Shown: one piece after another, positions 19,043 to 27,515 of the stretch
Numbering within the stretch: the first letter of the stretch is position 1
Layout of the letters: every line of letters begins with the position of its first letter
NCBI RefSeq assembly: GCF_027587025.1
Contig: NZ_JAPPTI010000008.1
Coordinates: 1 to 64,000, forward strand
Source of the DNA: Vibrio sp. LaRot3
GTDB lineage: Bacteria; Pseudomonadota; Gammaproteobacteria; Enterobacterales; Vibrionaceae
Direction: 5' to 3'
DNA length: 64,000 nucleotides
Position numbers and translations under genes: made by a program
Notes under the pieces: model-generated
The model's database searches: none
What the model saw: the letters and a program-made list of their open reading frames with translations, nothing else
What the model was told of the DNA's origin: nothing

Positions 19043-20221
19043 ATGAAACAGTTTGATGTTGTGATTGCTGGTGGCGCGATGGCTGGTATGACCCTAGCCT
19101 TAGCTATTCAAAACTTAAGTAAAGGTTCACTATCTGTTGCGGTTGTGGAGCCGTATCAAGTCGATCACACTGCACACCCGGGGTTCGATTCTCGCTCTAT
19201 TGCGCTTTCTTACGGTACGGTCAATATTCTAAAGCGACTCGAACTTTGGCAGGCTATTTCCACCGTTGCAACGCCAATCAAGCACATTCATGTTTCAGAC
19301 CGCACTCATGCTGGCATCACTGAAATCTCTACTGAAGAAGTCGGTGTTGAAGCATTAGGTTATGTTGTTGAGCTTGCGGATGTTGGGCGTATTTATCATC
19401 GGCGTTTAGCGAGTGAGAGCAATGTTGAACTGCTGTGTCCAAACTCTGTAACTTCCATTGAGCGAGACGTAGAGCACAATGTCGTAACGCTCGATGATGG
19501 TGAACAACTGACGTGTAAATTGTTGGTGGCTGCTGATGGCGCGGTGTCATCTTGTTGTCAGCAGTTAGGCATGAGCTTAACTGAACATGATTTTGACCAA
19601 GTCGCCGTAATCGCCAATATTACAACAGAACAAGCCCATCAAGGGCGAGCATTTGAACGCTTTACCTCACAAGGCCCAGTAGCGTTATTGCCTATGAGTG
19701 AAGGGCGTATGTCGTTGGTATGGTGTTTACGTCCAGAAAATGCGCAACAAGTTTTGCAGCTTGGTGAATCTGAATTTCTTGAACAATTACAGCAAGCGTT
19801 TGGTTGGCGTCTAGGCAAAATGGCTAAAGTGGGCGAACGAGCAAGCTATCCGTTGCTGCTTCGCTACAGAGAGCAAAATAGCTCTCATCGTTTCGCTATT
19901 GTCGGTAATGCTGCTCAAACCTTACACCCAATTGCGGGGCAGGGGTTTAACTTAGGTATTCGTGATGTTGCTACGTTAGCAGAAGAGATCGTCAAATCTC
20001 CTCAGGATGCCGGTAGTTACGCGGTACTACGTGAGTTTAAACAGCGCCGTGAGCAAGATAGAGAAGCGACCATTGCACTGACTTCTTCACTGGTTCACTT
20101 GTTTTCAAATGATTACTTAACGATGCGTATTGGTCGCAATTTAGGTCTGGCTGCAATGGAGCATTTACCGGTTCTAAAAACACCGCTCTTACAAAGAACA
20201 TTAGGTTTAGTTGCACGATAG
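19043..20221 (+). CDS. ubiH: 2-octaprenyl-6-methoxyphenol hydroxylase
   Basis: An FAD-dependent aromatic monooxygenase of ubiquinone synthesis, hydroxylating C1 of the ring. The 392-residue protein has the N-terminal dinucleotide fold VVIAGGAMAGMTLALA (5-20), the DG motif LVAADGAVSS near 162-171, and the second FAD motif IVGNAAQTLHPIAGQGFNLG near 286-305. The GNAAQ form rather than GDAAH is typical of UbiH. The ATG at 19043 has AAGGTAGAAGC upstream. It overlaps the region just before ubiI and is clearly its operon partner. Confidence 0.95.
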   Translation: MKQFDVVIAGGAMAGMTLALAIQNLSKGSLSVAVVEPYQVDHTAHPGFDSRSIALSYGTVNILKRLELWQAISTVATPIKHIHVSDRTHAGITEISTEEVGVEALGYVVELADVGRIYHRRLASESNVELLCPNSVTSIERDVEHNVVTLDDGEQLTCKLLVAADGAVSSCCQQLGMSLTEHDFDQVAVIANITTEQAHQGRAFERFTSQGPVALLPMSEGRMSLVWCLRPENAQQVLQLGESEFLEQLQQAFGWRLGKMAKVGERASYPLLLRYREQNSSHRFAIVGNAAQTLHPIAGQGFNLGIRDVATLAEEIVKSPQDAGSYAVLREFKQRREQDREATIALTSSLVHLFSNDYLTMRIGRNLGLAAMEHLPVLKTPLLQRTLGLVAR

Positions 20222-20237
20222 TGCGAAGGATGCAGAT

Positions 20238-21467
20238 ATGATGCAAAGCGTTGATATTGCAATTGTTGGTGGAGGCATGGTTGGCCTCGCGCTTGCGGCT
20301 GCATTTCGCGATAGTGATTTAAGAATCGCTGTAATTGAAAGTCGTACTCCAGAGAGTGAGTTGAATGATTTGCCTGATGTACGCGTTTCGGCATTGAGTC
20401 GTTCAAGCGAAACCATGCTGAGAAATTTAGGTGCGTGGCAGGGGATCATCGATCGTCGTGCGGCCGCCTATTCAGCGATGGAAGTTTGGGAGCAAGACAG
20501 CTTTGCCCGCATTGAATTTGATGCGATGCAAATGGCTCAACCTGACCTTGGGCACATTGTAGAAAACCGAGTGATTCAACTTGCTTTGCTTGAGCAAGTT
20601 GAGAAACAGACAAACGTGACGCTATTTATGCCGGCTCAATGCCAGTCAATGGCTATTGGTGAAAGTGAAGCATGGTTGACGTTAGACAATGGTCAATCTC
20701 TAACGGCCAAGTTGGTTGTGGGCGCTGATGGCGCAAACTCTTGGGTTCGTCGTCAGCAAGATATTCCACTGACGCATTGGGATTATGGCCATAGTGCGGT
20801 CGTGGCTAATGTTTGGACACAAGAGCCTCATCAACAAGTGGCTCGCCAAATCTTTACACCACAAGGCCCATTAGCGTTTCTACCAATGGGTGGTAGTCAA
20901 ATGAGCTCGATTGTTTGGTCTACTGAACCTAGCCGTGCTGAGCGTTTGGTATCTATGGATAAAGATGAGTTCAATAAAGCCCTCACTGCTGAATTCGATG
21001 CACGTCTTGGTTTGTGCGAAGTGATTGGTGAGCGTTACGCGTTCTCGCTTAAAATGCGCTATGCGCGTGACTTTGCAGTAGAACGCGTTGCGCTGGTTGG
21101 TGATGCGGCCCATACCATTCATCCACTTGCAGGCCAAGGGGTAAACCTAGGCTTACTGGATGCCGCCAGCCTTGCTCAAGAAGTCATTGGCTTATGGCAA
21201 AAAGGCCAAGATATCGGGACAAAGCGTAACCTACGTGGTTATGAGCGTTGGCGTAAAGCTGAGGCTGCGAAGATGATTGCTGCAATGCAAGGTTTCCGCG
21301 ATTTGTTTGAAGGTGATAATCCAGCTAAGAAGTTGATTCGTGGCATCGGAATGACGATCGCAGGCCAATTGCCGGGAGCGAAGGACGAGATCATGAAACG
21401 AGCATTAGGTCTTAAAGGGAATCTGCCTAACCTTGCTAAATATCCTGCCTATATTGATAGCAAGTAA
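20238..21467 (+). CDS. ubiI: 2-octaprenylphenol hydroxylase (C5)
   Basis: The C5-hydroxylase of ubiquinone synthesis, formerly VisC, an FAD-dependent monooxygenase. Motifs: IAIVGGGMVGLALAAAF near 6-22, VGADGANSWVRR and VGDAAHTIHPLAGQGVNLGL. The start is ATG 20238 (or the adjacent ATG 20241), with AAGGA seven bases upstream, giving 409 residues. A TTG further upstream lies within ubiH and is unlikely. It begins 16 bases after the ubiH stop and is followed by a strong terminator, so it ends the operon. Confidence 0.95.
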   Translation: MMQSVDIAIVGGGMVGLALAAAFRDSDLRIAVIESRTPESELNDLPDVRVSALSRSSETMLRNLGAWQGIIDRRAAAYSAMEVWEQDSFARIEFDAMQMAQPDLGHIVENRVIQLALLEQVEKQTNVTLFMPAQCQSMAIGESEAWLTLDNGQSLTAKLVVGADGANSWVRRQQDIPLTHWDYGHSAVVANVWTQEPHQQVARQIFTPQGPLAFLPMGGSQMSSIVWSTEPSRAERLVSMDKDEFNKALTAEFDARLGLCEVIGERYAFSLKMRYARDFAVERVALVGDAAHTIHPLAGQGVNLGLLDAASLAQEVIGLWQKGQDIGTKRNLRGYERWRKAEAAKMIAAMQGFRDLFEGDNPAKKLIRGIGMTIAGQLPGAKDEIMKRALGLKGNLPNLAKYPAYIDSK

Positions 21468-21498
21468 CTCAGCGAATTTAGAATAACACCCAAATGAT

Positions 21499-21534
21499 AA
21501 AGGGTTGGCACATTTCGTAGCCAACCCTTTTTTG
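21499..21534 (+). terminator. ubiHI operon terminator
   Basis: A 10-bp stem AAGGGTTGGC/GCCAACCCTT is followed by a T run. It may also serve ytfK on the other strand, whose stop is at 21541. Confidence 0.9.
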
Positions 21535-21540
21535 ATTCTG

Positions 21541-21747
21541 TTATGCGTACGCGCAGCGCAATCGCATTATTTCTTGATTCACTTCCTTCACCGCTCGGAA
21601 GTGACGCTTTTCAGCCCTAGCCGGTAAAATCAATTTACCGTTATCGAATTCAAATTTACCTACACCGTAGATATAGATTCTTCCTTTAAATAGCCGACTA
21701 ACATGTTTAGCAATCATACTAGGTGTATAGCGCTTAAACAGTCTCAT
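21541..21747 (-). CDS. ytfK: DUF1107 protein YtfK
   Basis: The ATG at 21747 follows an AAGGA site and gives 68 residues, exactly the length of E. coli YtfK. The sequence aligns with it along its whole length from memory: MRLFKRYTPSMIAKHVSRLF, GRIYIYGVGKFEFDNGKLI, and a VNQEIMRLR C-terminus. In E. coli YtfK promotes SpoT-dependent (p)ppGpp accumulation under phosphate and fatty acid starvation. A perfect TATAAT lies at 21781-21786 on the minus strand, about 34 bases upstream of the start, giving a plausible promoter with a poor -35. It is monocistronic. Confidence 0.88.
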   Translation of the reverse strand: MRLFKRYTPSMIAKHVSRLFKGRIYIYGVGKFEFDNGKLILPARAEKRHFRAVKEVNQEIMRLRCAYA

Positions 21748-21780
21748 AGAATTATCCTTTTTGTTTAGCAAGCACCAATA

Positions 21781-21786
21781 ATTATA
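21781..21786 (-). promoter_or_regulatory. Probable -10 element of ytfK
   Basis: The minus strand reads TATAAT, a perfect sigma-70 -10 hexamer, 33 bases before the ytfK ATG. No good -35 is seen at the usual distance, so an activator may be needed. Confidence 0.45.
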
Positions 21787-21798
21787 CGGATTCCCCAC

Positions 21799-22354
21799 TT
21801 AAAAATGTGTGACGTTGATGGGGGAATACCCAGTTGTATTCGTTGTAAGTGGATATTTGTGCTGTTGTGAGCAAAACAGCGGATAAATATCCATTTTTGT
21901 GTGATTTTTACCTCACTATTGTTCTGACTACTGGAACTTCATAAAGTTCCAATGGCGTGTATTTAACCATCAGTTTGTGACAGATTTAAGAATAGTCTGA
22001 GAAGCGGGTGATTTGCCAACTAAAAGTTAAATTAATGTAAAAAAAAGCCCGCGTGGATTTGCGGGCGAATAGTCACAGATGCATTACACAAAAAGTGGAA
22101 ATCCAGAGCTAAACAGTGGACTCACTTTTTACTCACGTGAGGAGGAAACTTATTCGTAGACTTAAGCTCTCTTAAAGTACTACTAGAAAGTCCAACAGAT
22201 GTCACATGAGTCATTTCAGAATAATTCAAAACAACACGAATGACTACATATGCTTAATAAATGAATAAAAATTTAAGGATAACGTAGCGGTATATGCGAT
22301 GAAGATCTCATTATTTAGGGTTGTTTGTATCTATTGATAGTTACTGTTTAACAG
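21799..22354. other. Intergenic region rich in hairpins
   Basis: About 550 bases without a credible protein gene. It holds a 42-base imperfect inverted repeat (21851-21892), a perfect hairpin GGAACTT-CATA-AAGTTCC (21933-21950), an intrinsic terminator facing the minus strand (22039-22066), a palindrome CTCACGTGAG (22132-22141), a stem-loop ACTTAAG/CTTAAAGT (22160-22178), and an inverted repeat ACTGTT-T-AACAGT at 22343-22355 touching the stop of the next gene. This density suggests one or more small RNA genes or operators. Confidence 0.5.
22039..22066 (-). terminator. Orphan terminator facing left
   Basis: On the minus strand GCCCGC-8 bases-GCGGGC is followed by eight T. The nearest minus-strand gene stops at 22355, almost 290 bases upstream, so it either ends a long 3' UTR or an unannotated small RNA. 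Confidence 0.85.
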
Positions 22355-22831
22355 TTAGCGGCAAATGTTGGTTATTTGTGGCTGGCAAAGCTGAATAAGA
22401 TCTTGGCATGAAAGTGCAACGCCAGCCATGCGGCTGCCACTGCTAATGGTAATTTCATCTTCTGCTAAGAGTTGATGATCAAAAAAGATCGGCATACTGC
22501 GTTTTAGTAATAAAGGTGTCACTGTGCCTGCTTTGTAGCCGGTAATTTGTTCTACTTGGCTTAAGTCAACACAGGTCATTCTGCGGCAGTTTAATAGGGC
22601 TCGTACTTTCTTAGGATCAACCGCCTGATCGCCCGGTACACAGGCTAAAGCGTATAACCCGCCCATGTCACGAAGCACCATGGTTTTGACCATTTGAGAA
22701 GGACGAATCCCACGCTGCTGGGCTGCATCTTCTATGCTGGTGGCTTCGGTTTTGTGCATGAGTAGTCGGTACGGAATTCCTTGTTGTTCAAGGAACTCCG
22801 TGATTTTTGAAGTGAAGGTATTATTCATCAT
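22355..22831 (-). CDS. YbaK/EbsC-family aminoacyl-tRNA deacylase
   Basis: A 158-residue protein of the YbaK/ProX family, which hydrolyses mischarged tRNA such as Cys- or Ala-tRNA(Pro). Visible features are HKTEATSIEDAAQQRG near 26-41, the region SQMVKTMVLR with the conserved lysine, and a glycine-rich GSRMAGVAL near the C-terminus. The deacylase subfamily (YbaK, YeaK or ProX type) cannot be fixed by eye. The first of two adjacent ATGs at 22831 overlaps the end of ygfZ by 11 bases, so the two genes are cotranscribed and probably translationally coupled. Confidence 0.8.
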   Translation of the reverse strand: MMNNTFTSKITEFLEQQGIPYRLLMHKTEATSIEDAAQQRGIRPSQMVKTMVLRDMGGLYALACVPGDQAVDPKKVRALLNCRRMTCVDLSQVEQITGYKAGTVTPLLLKRSMPIFFDHQLLAEDEITISSGSRMAGVALSCQDLIQLCQPQITNICR

Positions 22832-23786
22832 CGAGCGAATACGGAAGTGGTTCCATAGTCCAAATAGAGTTTGGTTGTGAGGCTAAGCGGAATTGGGTGT
22901 CACCGTCTAAGTTATTTGGCATAACAACGGTTGCGATCGTTTCACCATCAGAATATTGGTAACTTGCTAGCAATTTACCAGCAGCTCGCCAGTTGTCGCC
23001 CACAGAGCGCTCTAGCGTTTCATCATTTGAGAGTGGCTGCTCGCTATGGCCTTTGACGATAAACAAAGCGCGTTTATTTGTGCCGCGGTATTTTGCGCGC
23101 GCTACCGTTTCTTGGCCGGTGTAGCATCCTTTCTTAAAGTTAATGCCATCCAGCGCCTGAACGTTAAGTGCTTGTGGAATGTGTTCAACTTGTTGATTGG
23201 CTTCAAGTATAGGTATGCCTGCTTCAATTTCGAGTTTGCGCCAAATGTCTTGATCTACTTTTTCAGCATGTAGCGTTTGGCTGAGGAGCTCTGCTGAATC
23301 TGCTGCCATCAAAATCAGCCAACGTTGGTGATCGATTTTTACTGCTGTGCCGTTGTTCAAAGGACGAACATTACCACGATCAGACGTCATTTGGTCGATG
23401 GTTGCTTCGGCTTTATCACCAATCAGACCTAGCAGAACCTGCTCACTTTCAACCAGCTCTATTTTAGAGAAAATCGCGTATTTCTTTAGTTCAACCAACT
23501 CTTTCTCAATCGCGGATTTAGGTTGCACAAACGCGTAGCCTTCAAGGTGATGGAATAGGCGGAACACGTTCCATACTTTACCTTTTGCATCACAGTGAGC
23601 GCCAAATGTTAGGTTATCTTTCGCTAACTGGACAACGTCGCAGGTGATTTGACCTTGCAAGTATGATTTCGCATCAGCACCAACTGCAGTGATAGCACCC
23701 CAGTCGCTTAAGTGAGTAAGCGCCAATTCTGGCAATGGGTCTTTAGCGGTTAGAGACAGCGGAGAAAAGTCGTTGAGCCAATCCAT
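22821..23786 (-). CDS. ygfZ: tRNA-modifying folate-binding protein YgfZ
   Basis: A 321-residue member of the GcvT-like folate-binding family that helps assembly or repair of certain Fe-S enzymes such as MiaB. The signature KGCYTGQE lies at 219-226 with the functional Cys221. The N-terminal two thirds show the aminomethyltransferase-like fold (SYLQGQITCDV at 41-51). The ATG at 23786 is preceded by a weak AGG. It is divergent from sdhE, the same neighbour as in E. coli ygfZ-sdhE(ygfY). Confidence 0.94.
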   Translation of the reverse strand: MDWLNDFSPLSLTAKDPLPELALTHLSDWGAITAVGADAKSYLQGQITCDVVQLAKDNLTFGAHCDAKGKVWNVFRLFHHLEGYAFVQPKSAIEKELVELKKYAIFSKIELVESEQVLLGLIGDKAEATIDQMTSDRGNVRPLNNGTAVKIDHQRWLILMAADSAELLSQTLHAEKVDQDIWRKLEIEAGIPILEANQQVEHIPQALNVQALDGINFKKGCYTGQETVARAKYRGTNKRALFIVKGHSEQPLSNDETLERSVGDNWRAAGKLLASYQYSDGETIATVVMPNNLDGDTQFRLASQPNSIWTMEPLPYSLDDE

Positions 23787-24014
23787 GAGAGATACCTAAT
23801 AATTGTCGTATTTGAATATGTTAAGTCTTACTCGCTGCGAACTGCAAGCAGAGCTTCAAGCTTTTACCGTTATAATGTGGGTTGCGAATCGCGATAACTC
23901 AAGAGCAAAGGTTTGCGAGTGAGCACGGTCGCGTTAGTGTGACTCACTTAGTAGTTGTCTGACGGCTTGCTTGCTACACTCGGGGCAAATAACCGATCAA
24001 GGTGAGGAAGAGAA

Positions 24015-24275
24015 ATGTATTCCCCGGAAGAGAAAGCACGTATTAAATGGGCATGTCGCCGCGGTATGTTAGAGCTGGATGTTGTGATCATGCCATTTTT
24101 TGAAGAGTGTTTTGATGAGCTTTCAGAAACCGAGCAGCGTGATTTTGTCTCATTATTAGAGTGTGATGACCCAGACCTATTTACATGGGTAATGGGGCAT
24201 GGCCGTAGTGAAAACCTCGCTCACGCATCAATGATTGATAAAGTAGTGGCACACAACTTAAGTAAAGTCCGCTAA
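24015..24275 (+). CDS. sdhE: FAD assembly factor SdhE
   Basis: An 86-residue protein needed for covalent FAD attachment to SdhA and FrdA. The invariant RGMLELD motif is at residues 16-22. The helical fold and length match E. coli SdhE (YgfY, 88 residues). The ATG at 24015 follows a GTGAGGAAGAG ribosome binding site. It is convergent with nadB and shares its terminator. Confidence 0.95.
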   Translation: MYSPEEKARIKWACRRGMLELDVVIMPFFEECFDELSETEQRDFVSLLECDDPDLFTWVMGHGRSENLAHASMIDKVVAHNLSKVR

Positions 24276-24323
24276 GCCTCTAGTCAATGGCTAATTGGCC
24301 CACCTTGAGATGGGCTTACCAAC

Positions 24324-24350
24324 AAAAAAGGAGCGATATCGCTCCTTTTT
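24324..24350. terminator. Bidirectional terminator, sdhE / nadB
   Basis: The palindrome AAAAAGGAGCGATATCGCTCC followed by a T run is symmetrical, so it can end both the sdhE and the nadB transcripts. Confidence 0.9.
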
Positions 24351-24363
24351 ATTTCATTAAGGC

Positions 24364-25977
24364 TTATTGAAGCTTTTCCGGTACTAAGATGGTTGGACCG
24401 CTGTTTTCTTGTTTCTCTGGATAATCCAAGGTGTAGTGTAAACCTCGGCTTTCCTTACGTTCCATCGCACAGCGTACCATCAACTCTGCTACTTGTAATA
24501 GGTTACGTAGCTCAAGTAAGTTGTTGGATACTTTAAAGTTGCTGTAGTACTCGTGCGTTTCTTGTTGCAGTAGTTGGATGCGGCGCAGCGCGCGTTCCAA
24601 ACGCTTGTCTGTACGCACAATACCCATATAGTCCCACATGAACAGACGTAGCTCATGCCAGTTGTGTTGGATAACCACTTCTTCATCTGAGCACGATACT
24701 TGGCTTTCATCCCACGCAGGAAGTGTAGGCGGTAGTTGTGCATTACCGAGATTGGCAATGATGTCGTTTGCGGCTGCCCAAGCATAAACCACGCACTCAA
24801 GCAGTGAGTTTGACGCCATTCGGTTCGCACCATGCAGGCCGGTGTAGCTTACTTCACCAATCGCATACAGTTGAGAGAGATCGGTTTGGCCACGTTGATC
24901 GACCATCACACCACCACAGGTGTAGTGCGCAGCCGGAACCACAGGGATCGGCTCTTTGGTCATATCAATGCCTAACTTCATCAGGCGGTCATGAATAGTC
25001 GGGAAGTGCTTTTCAATGAAGTCTGCCGGTTTGTGGCTAATATCTACATACATGCAATCCGCACCTAAGCGCTTCATTTCAAAGTCGATGGCACGAGCTA
25101 CAACATCACGAGGGGCAAGTTCTGCTCGCTCGTCAAAGTCAGGCATAAAGCGTGTACCGTCTGGACGGCGTAAATAAGCGCCTTCACCACGTAGCGCTTC
25201 CGTCAGTAGGAAGTTACGCGCTTCTGGGTGGTACAAGCAAGTAGGGTGGAATTGGTTGAACTCAAGGTTAGCTACGCGACAACCTGCACGCCAAGCCATG
25301 GCAATACCATCACCCGATGATACATCTGGGTTAGACGTGTATTGGTACACTTTAGAAGCGCCACCTGTAGCAAGTACGACGTATTTGGTTCTTACCGTTT
25401 CAACATGCTCTTGGTTGCGGTTCCAAATATATGCACCGACCACTTTCTTACAGTCACCACCGACTTTGTCTTCAGTGATCAGATCCAGTGCGTTGTGTCG
25501 CTCTAGTACTGTAATGTTTGGATGATTGTGGACGTTGTCTTGCAAAGAGTTCTGCATTGCCATACCAGTAGCATCGGCAGCATGAAGAATTCGGCGATGG
25601 CTATGACCACCTTCACGAGTGAGGTGATAGCGAGGTTTATCGTCGCTGTCGTTCTCTTCTCGGTCGAAAGGTACACCGCCATCAATCAGCCATTGCACAC
25701 AATCTTTGGCATTTTCAGCAATGAATTTAACGGTATCTTCTTCACAGATTCCGCCGCCTGCAATTAGCGTATCTTCAACATGAGAGTCGATGCTGTCTGA
25801 CTCATCAAATACTGCTGCGATACCGCCTTGCGCGTAATATGTCGCCCCTTCACTGCGTGGTCCTTTACTTAACACAATGACCTTGCCGTGTTCTGCAACA
25901 CGCAACGCTAACGATAGACCGGCAGCGCCACTACCTACCACTAACACATCACATTGATGTTCACGGTTTGCGTTCAT
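24364..25977 (-). CDS. nadB: L-aspartate oxidase
   Basis: The flavoenzyme that oxidises aspartate to iminoaspartate, the first step of NAD synthesis. ATG 25977 gives 537 residues starting [15 protein letters not shown], in line with E. coli NadB; the frame runs on to a TTG at 26031 but without support. Motifs: [19 protein letters not shown] near the N-terminus, [40 protein letters not shown], and TCGGVMVD plus [20 protein letters not shown] for FAD. The ribosome binding site is weak. It is divergent from rpoE, as in E. coli. Confidence 0.97.
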   Translation of the reverse strand: MNANREHQCDVLVVGSGAAGLSLALRVAEHGKVIVLSKGPRSEGATYYAQGGIAAVFDESDSIDSHVEDTLIAGGGICEEDTVKFIAENAKDCVQWLIDGGVPFDREENDSDDKPRYHLTREGGHSHRRILHAADATGMAMQNSLQDNVHNHPNITVLERHNALDLITEDKVGGDCKKVVGAYIWNRNQEHVETVRTKYVVLATGGASKVYQYTSNPDVSSGDGIAMAWRAGCRVANLEFNQFHPTCLYHPEARNFLLTEALRGEGAYLRRPDGTRFMPDFDERAELAPRDVVARAIDFEMKRLGADCMYVDISHKPADFIEKHFPTIHDRLMKLGIDMTKEPIPVVPAAHYTCGGVMVDQRGQTDLSQLYAIGEVSYTGLHGANRMASNSLLECVVYAWAAANDIIANLGNAQLPPTLPAWDESQVSCSDEEVVIQHNWHELRLFMWDYMGIVRTDKRLERALRRIQLLQQETHEYYSNFKVSNNLLELRNLLQVAELMVRCAMERKESRGLHYTLDYPEKQENSGPTILVPEKLQ

Positions 25978-26164
25978 AAAACTTTTAAATTCCTGAGTTA
26001 TTTTAGAGTGGGAGCACTCTGTCCAATTCAATTAATGGCAATAATACCACTGCGTGGCATGCAATTGTTACGAAATGCCATTGCTTTTGCTCGCCTTCAT
26101 CCTCACAATTCATTTTTATAAGGGTGTTGGTCATCACTTCCTAAGAAAAATTTGAAATAACTTT

Positions 26165-26191
26165 GAACTTTCTTTTTTTTGCTAGGTCACA
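26165..26191 (+). promoter_or_regulatory. Putative sigma-E autoregulatory promoter of rpoE
   Basis: GAACTT (26165-26170) is followed 16 bases later by TCACA (26187-26191) in the context GGTCACA. Spacing and -35 match the sigma-E consensus GGAACTT-N16-TCTGA; the -10 is imperfect. It lies about 100 bases upstream of the rpoE ATG, in the position of the self-activated promoter known in E. coli. Confidence 0.55.
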
Positions 26192-26291
26192 ATAGTGCTC
26201 AAGTAAACAGTGGTGTCAATACTACATTTTGCATAATTAATACTCATACCGGTGAAGGTAGGGGTTGATAACAACAGGAGTACCCGCTCGA

Positions 26292-26870
26292 ATGAACGAG
26301 CAACTGACCGATCAAGTATTGATTGAGCGAGTTCAGAGTGGAGATAAGCAAGCATTCAACTTATTGGTTTTGAGATATCAAAACAAAGTATGCAATCTTA
26401 TTTCTCGTTACATCAACAATCCCGGAGATGTTGCTGATGTAGCACAAGAAGCATTTATTAAAGCATATAGAGCAATACCAAGCTTCCGTGGCGAGAGCGC
26501 CTTTTATACTTGGTTGTACCGAATTGCTGTTAATACTGCGAAAAACCATATCGTCGCGCAGAGCCGTAGGCCACCAGCGCAAGATGTGGACACTGAAGAA
26601 GCTGAATATTACGAAAATGGTGGTGCGTTAAAAGAAATATCGAACCCTGAGAACTTAACGTTGTCCAAAGAATTGAAACACGTTGTTTTCAGTGCGATAG
26701 AAGCACTGCCCGATGATTTAAAAACTGCGATGACTTTGCGCGAGCTTGACGGCTTAAGCTATGAAGAGATTGCCGCAGTGATGGATTGCCCAGTAGGAAC
26801 GGTACGCTCGCGTATCTTCCGTGCACGTGAAGCGGTAGAAAAGAAAATTCAACCACTTCTACAACGCTAG
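26292..26870 (+). CDS. rpoE: Envelope-stress sigma factor RpoE
   Basis: The ECF sigma factor sigma-E. The ATG at 26292 gives 192 residues starting MNEQLTDQVLIERVQ, the family length; an upstream in-frame TTG is not used. Region 2 is seen in NLISRYINNPGDVADVAQEA and FRGESAFYTWLYRIAVNTAKN, region 4 in LRELDGLSYEEIAAVMDCP plus VGTVRSRIFRAREAVEK. Its regulators rseA, rseB and rseC follow in one operon. Activity is held by RseA at the membrane and released by DegS and RseP proteolysis. Confidence 0.98.
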   Translation: MNEQLTDQVLIERVQSGDKQAFNLLVLRYQNKVCNLISRYINNPGDVADVAQEAFIKAYRAIPSFRGESAFYTWLYRIAVNTAKNHIVAQSRRPPAQDVDTEEAEYYENGGALKEISNPENLTLSKELKHVVFSAIEALPDDLKTAMTLRELDGLSYEEIAAVMDCPVGTVRSRIFRAREAVEKKIQPLLQR

Positions 26871-26897
26871 TACCAGCAACACATAATGGTGAAAATA

Positions 26898-27515
26898 ATG
26901 GCTGACAAAGAAAAACTTTCAGCACTCATGGATGGAGAATTGATCGATAAAGCTTTAATCAGTGAATTAGAGCAAGATCAAGATAGCTTACAAGCCTGGA
27001 AGAACTACCACTTAATTGGTGATGTTCTTCGCGGTGAGGCACCAGAAAAGCCAGAATGGAATATTGCTGAAAGCGTTGCTTTAGCGCTAGAAAATGAACC
27101 GGCACATAATTCATTTAGTCAATCACACAATGTCTCTGACATCAGTGATGCACGTATTGAACCTCAACCATCACCAGAAAAGGCGAGACGCTACCTACCA
27201 GCGTGGTTAACGCACTTTGGCCAAGTAGGTATTGCTGCTTGCGTCTCGCTCGCGGTGATTTTAGGTGTTCAACAGCAAGGTGGTTCTGATGCACAATCAG
27301 AGCAGTTACCAGTGCTGCAAACCGTGCCATTCTCTGGGTCAGTTGAGCCTGTGAGCTTAACGCGTCAAAACGTAGACACACCAAAGAATGAAGTGAACGT
27401 ACAAGAGCAACGTCGCCGTATTAATGCGATGCTGCAAGATTACGAATTACAACTTAGACTAAATAGCGAACACTCTATCGATCGTAATGATCACTCAGAT
27501 ACGGTAGTTGAATGA
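26898..27515 (+). CDS. rseA: Anti-sigma-E factor RseA
   Basis: A single-pass inner membrane anti-sigma factor. ATG 26898 (MADKEKLSALMDGEL) has GGTG six bases upstream; an ATG at 26886 has no site. The N-terminal cytoplasmic domain (1-100) binds RpoE, the membrane segment is about 108-125 (GQVGIAACVSLAVILGV), and the periplasmic part carries VQEQRRRINAMLQDYELQ near 168-185, which binds RseB. By alignment with E. coli the DegS cut would fall in PVSLT near Val152-Ser153. Its stop overlaps the rseB ATG (ATGA). Confidence 0.96.
   Translation: MADKEKLSALMDGELIDKALISELEQDQDSLQAWKNYHLIGDVLRGEAPEKPEWNIAESVALALENEPAHNSFSQSHNVSDISDARIEPQPSPEKARRYLPAWLTHFGQVGIAACVSLAVILGVQQQGGSDAQSEQLPVLQTVPFSGSVEPVSLTRQNVDTPKNEVNVQEQRRRINAMLQDYELQLRLNSEHSIDRNDHSDTVVE

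Noticed and set aside
21904..21917. TGTGATTTTTACCTCA as a possible CRP site
   Set aside because: The half-sites are too far apart and the right half is a poor match.
22343..22355. ACTGTT-T-AACAGT as a possible LexA box
   Set aside because: A LexA site needs CTGT and ACAG separated by eight bases; here only three bases separate them, and it lies at the end of a gene.
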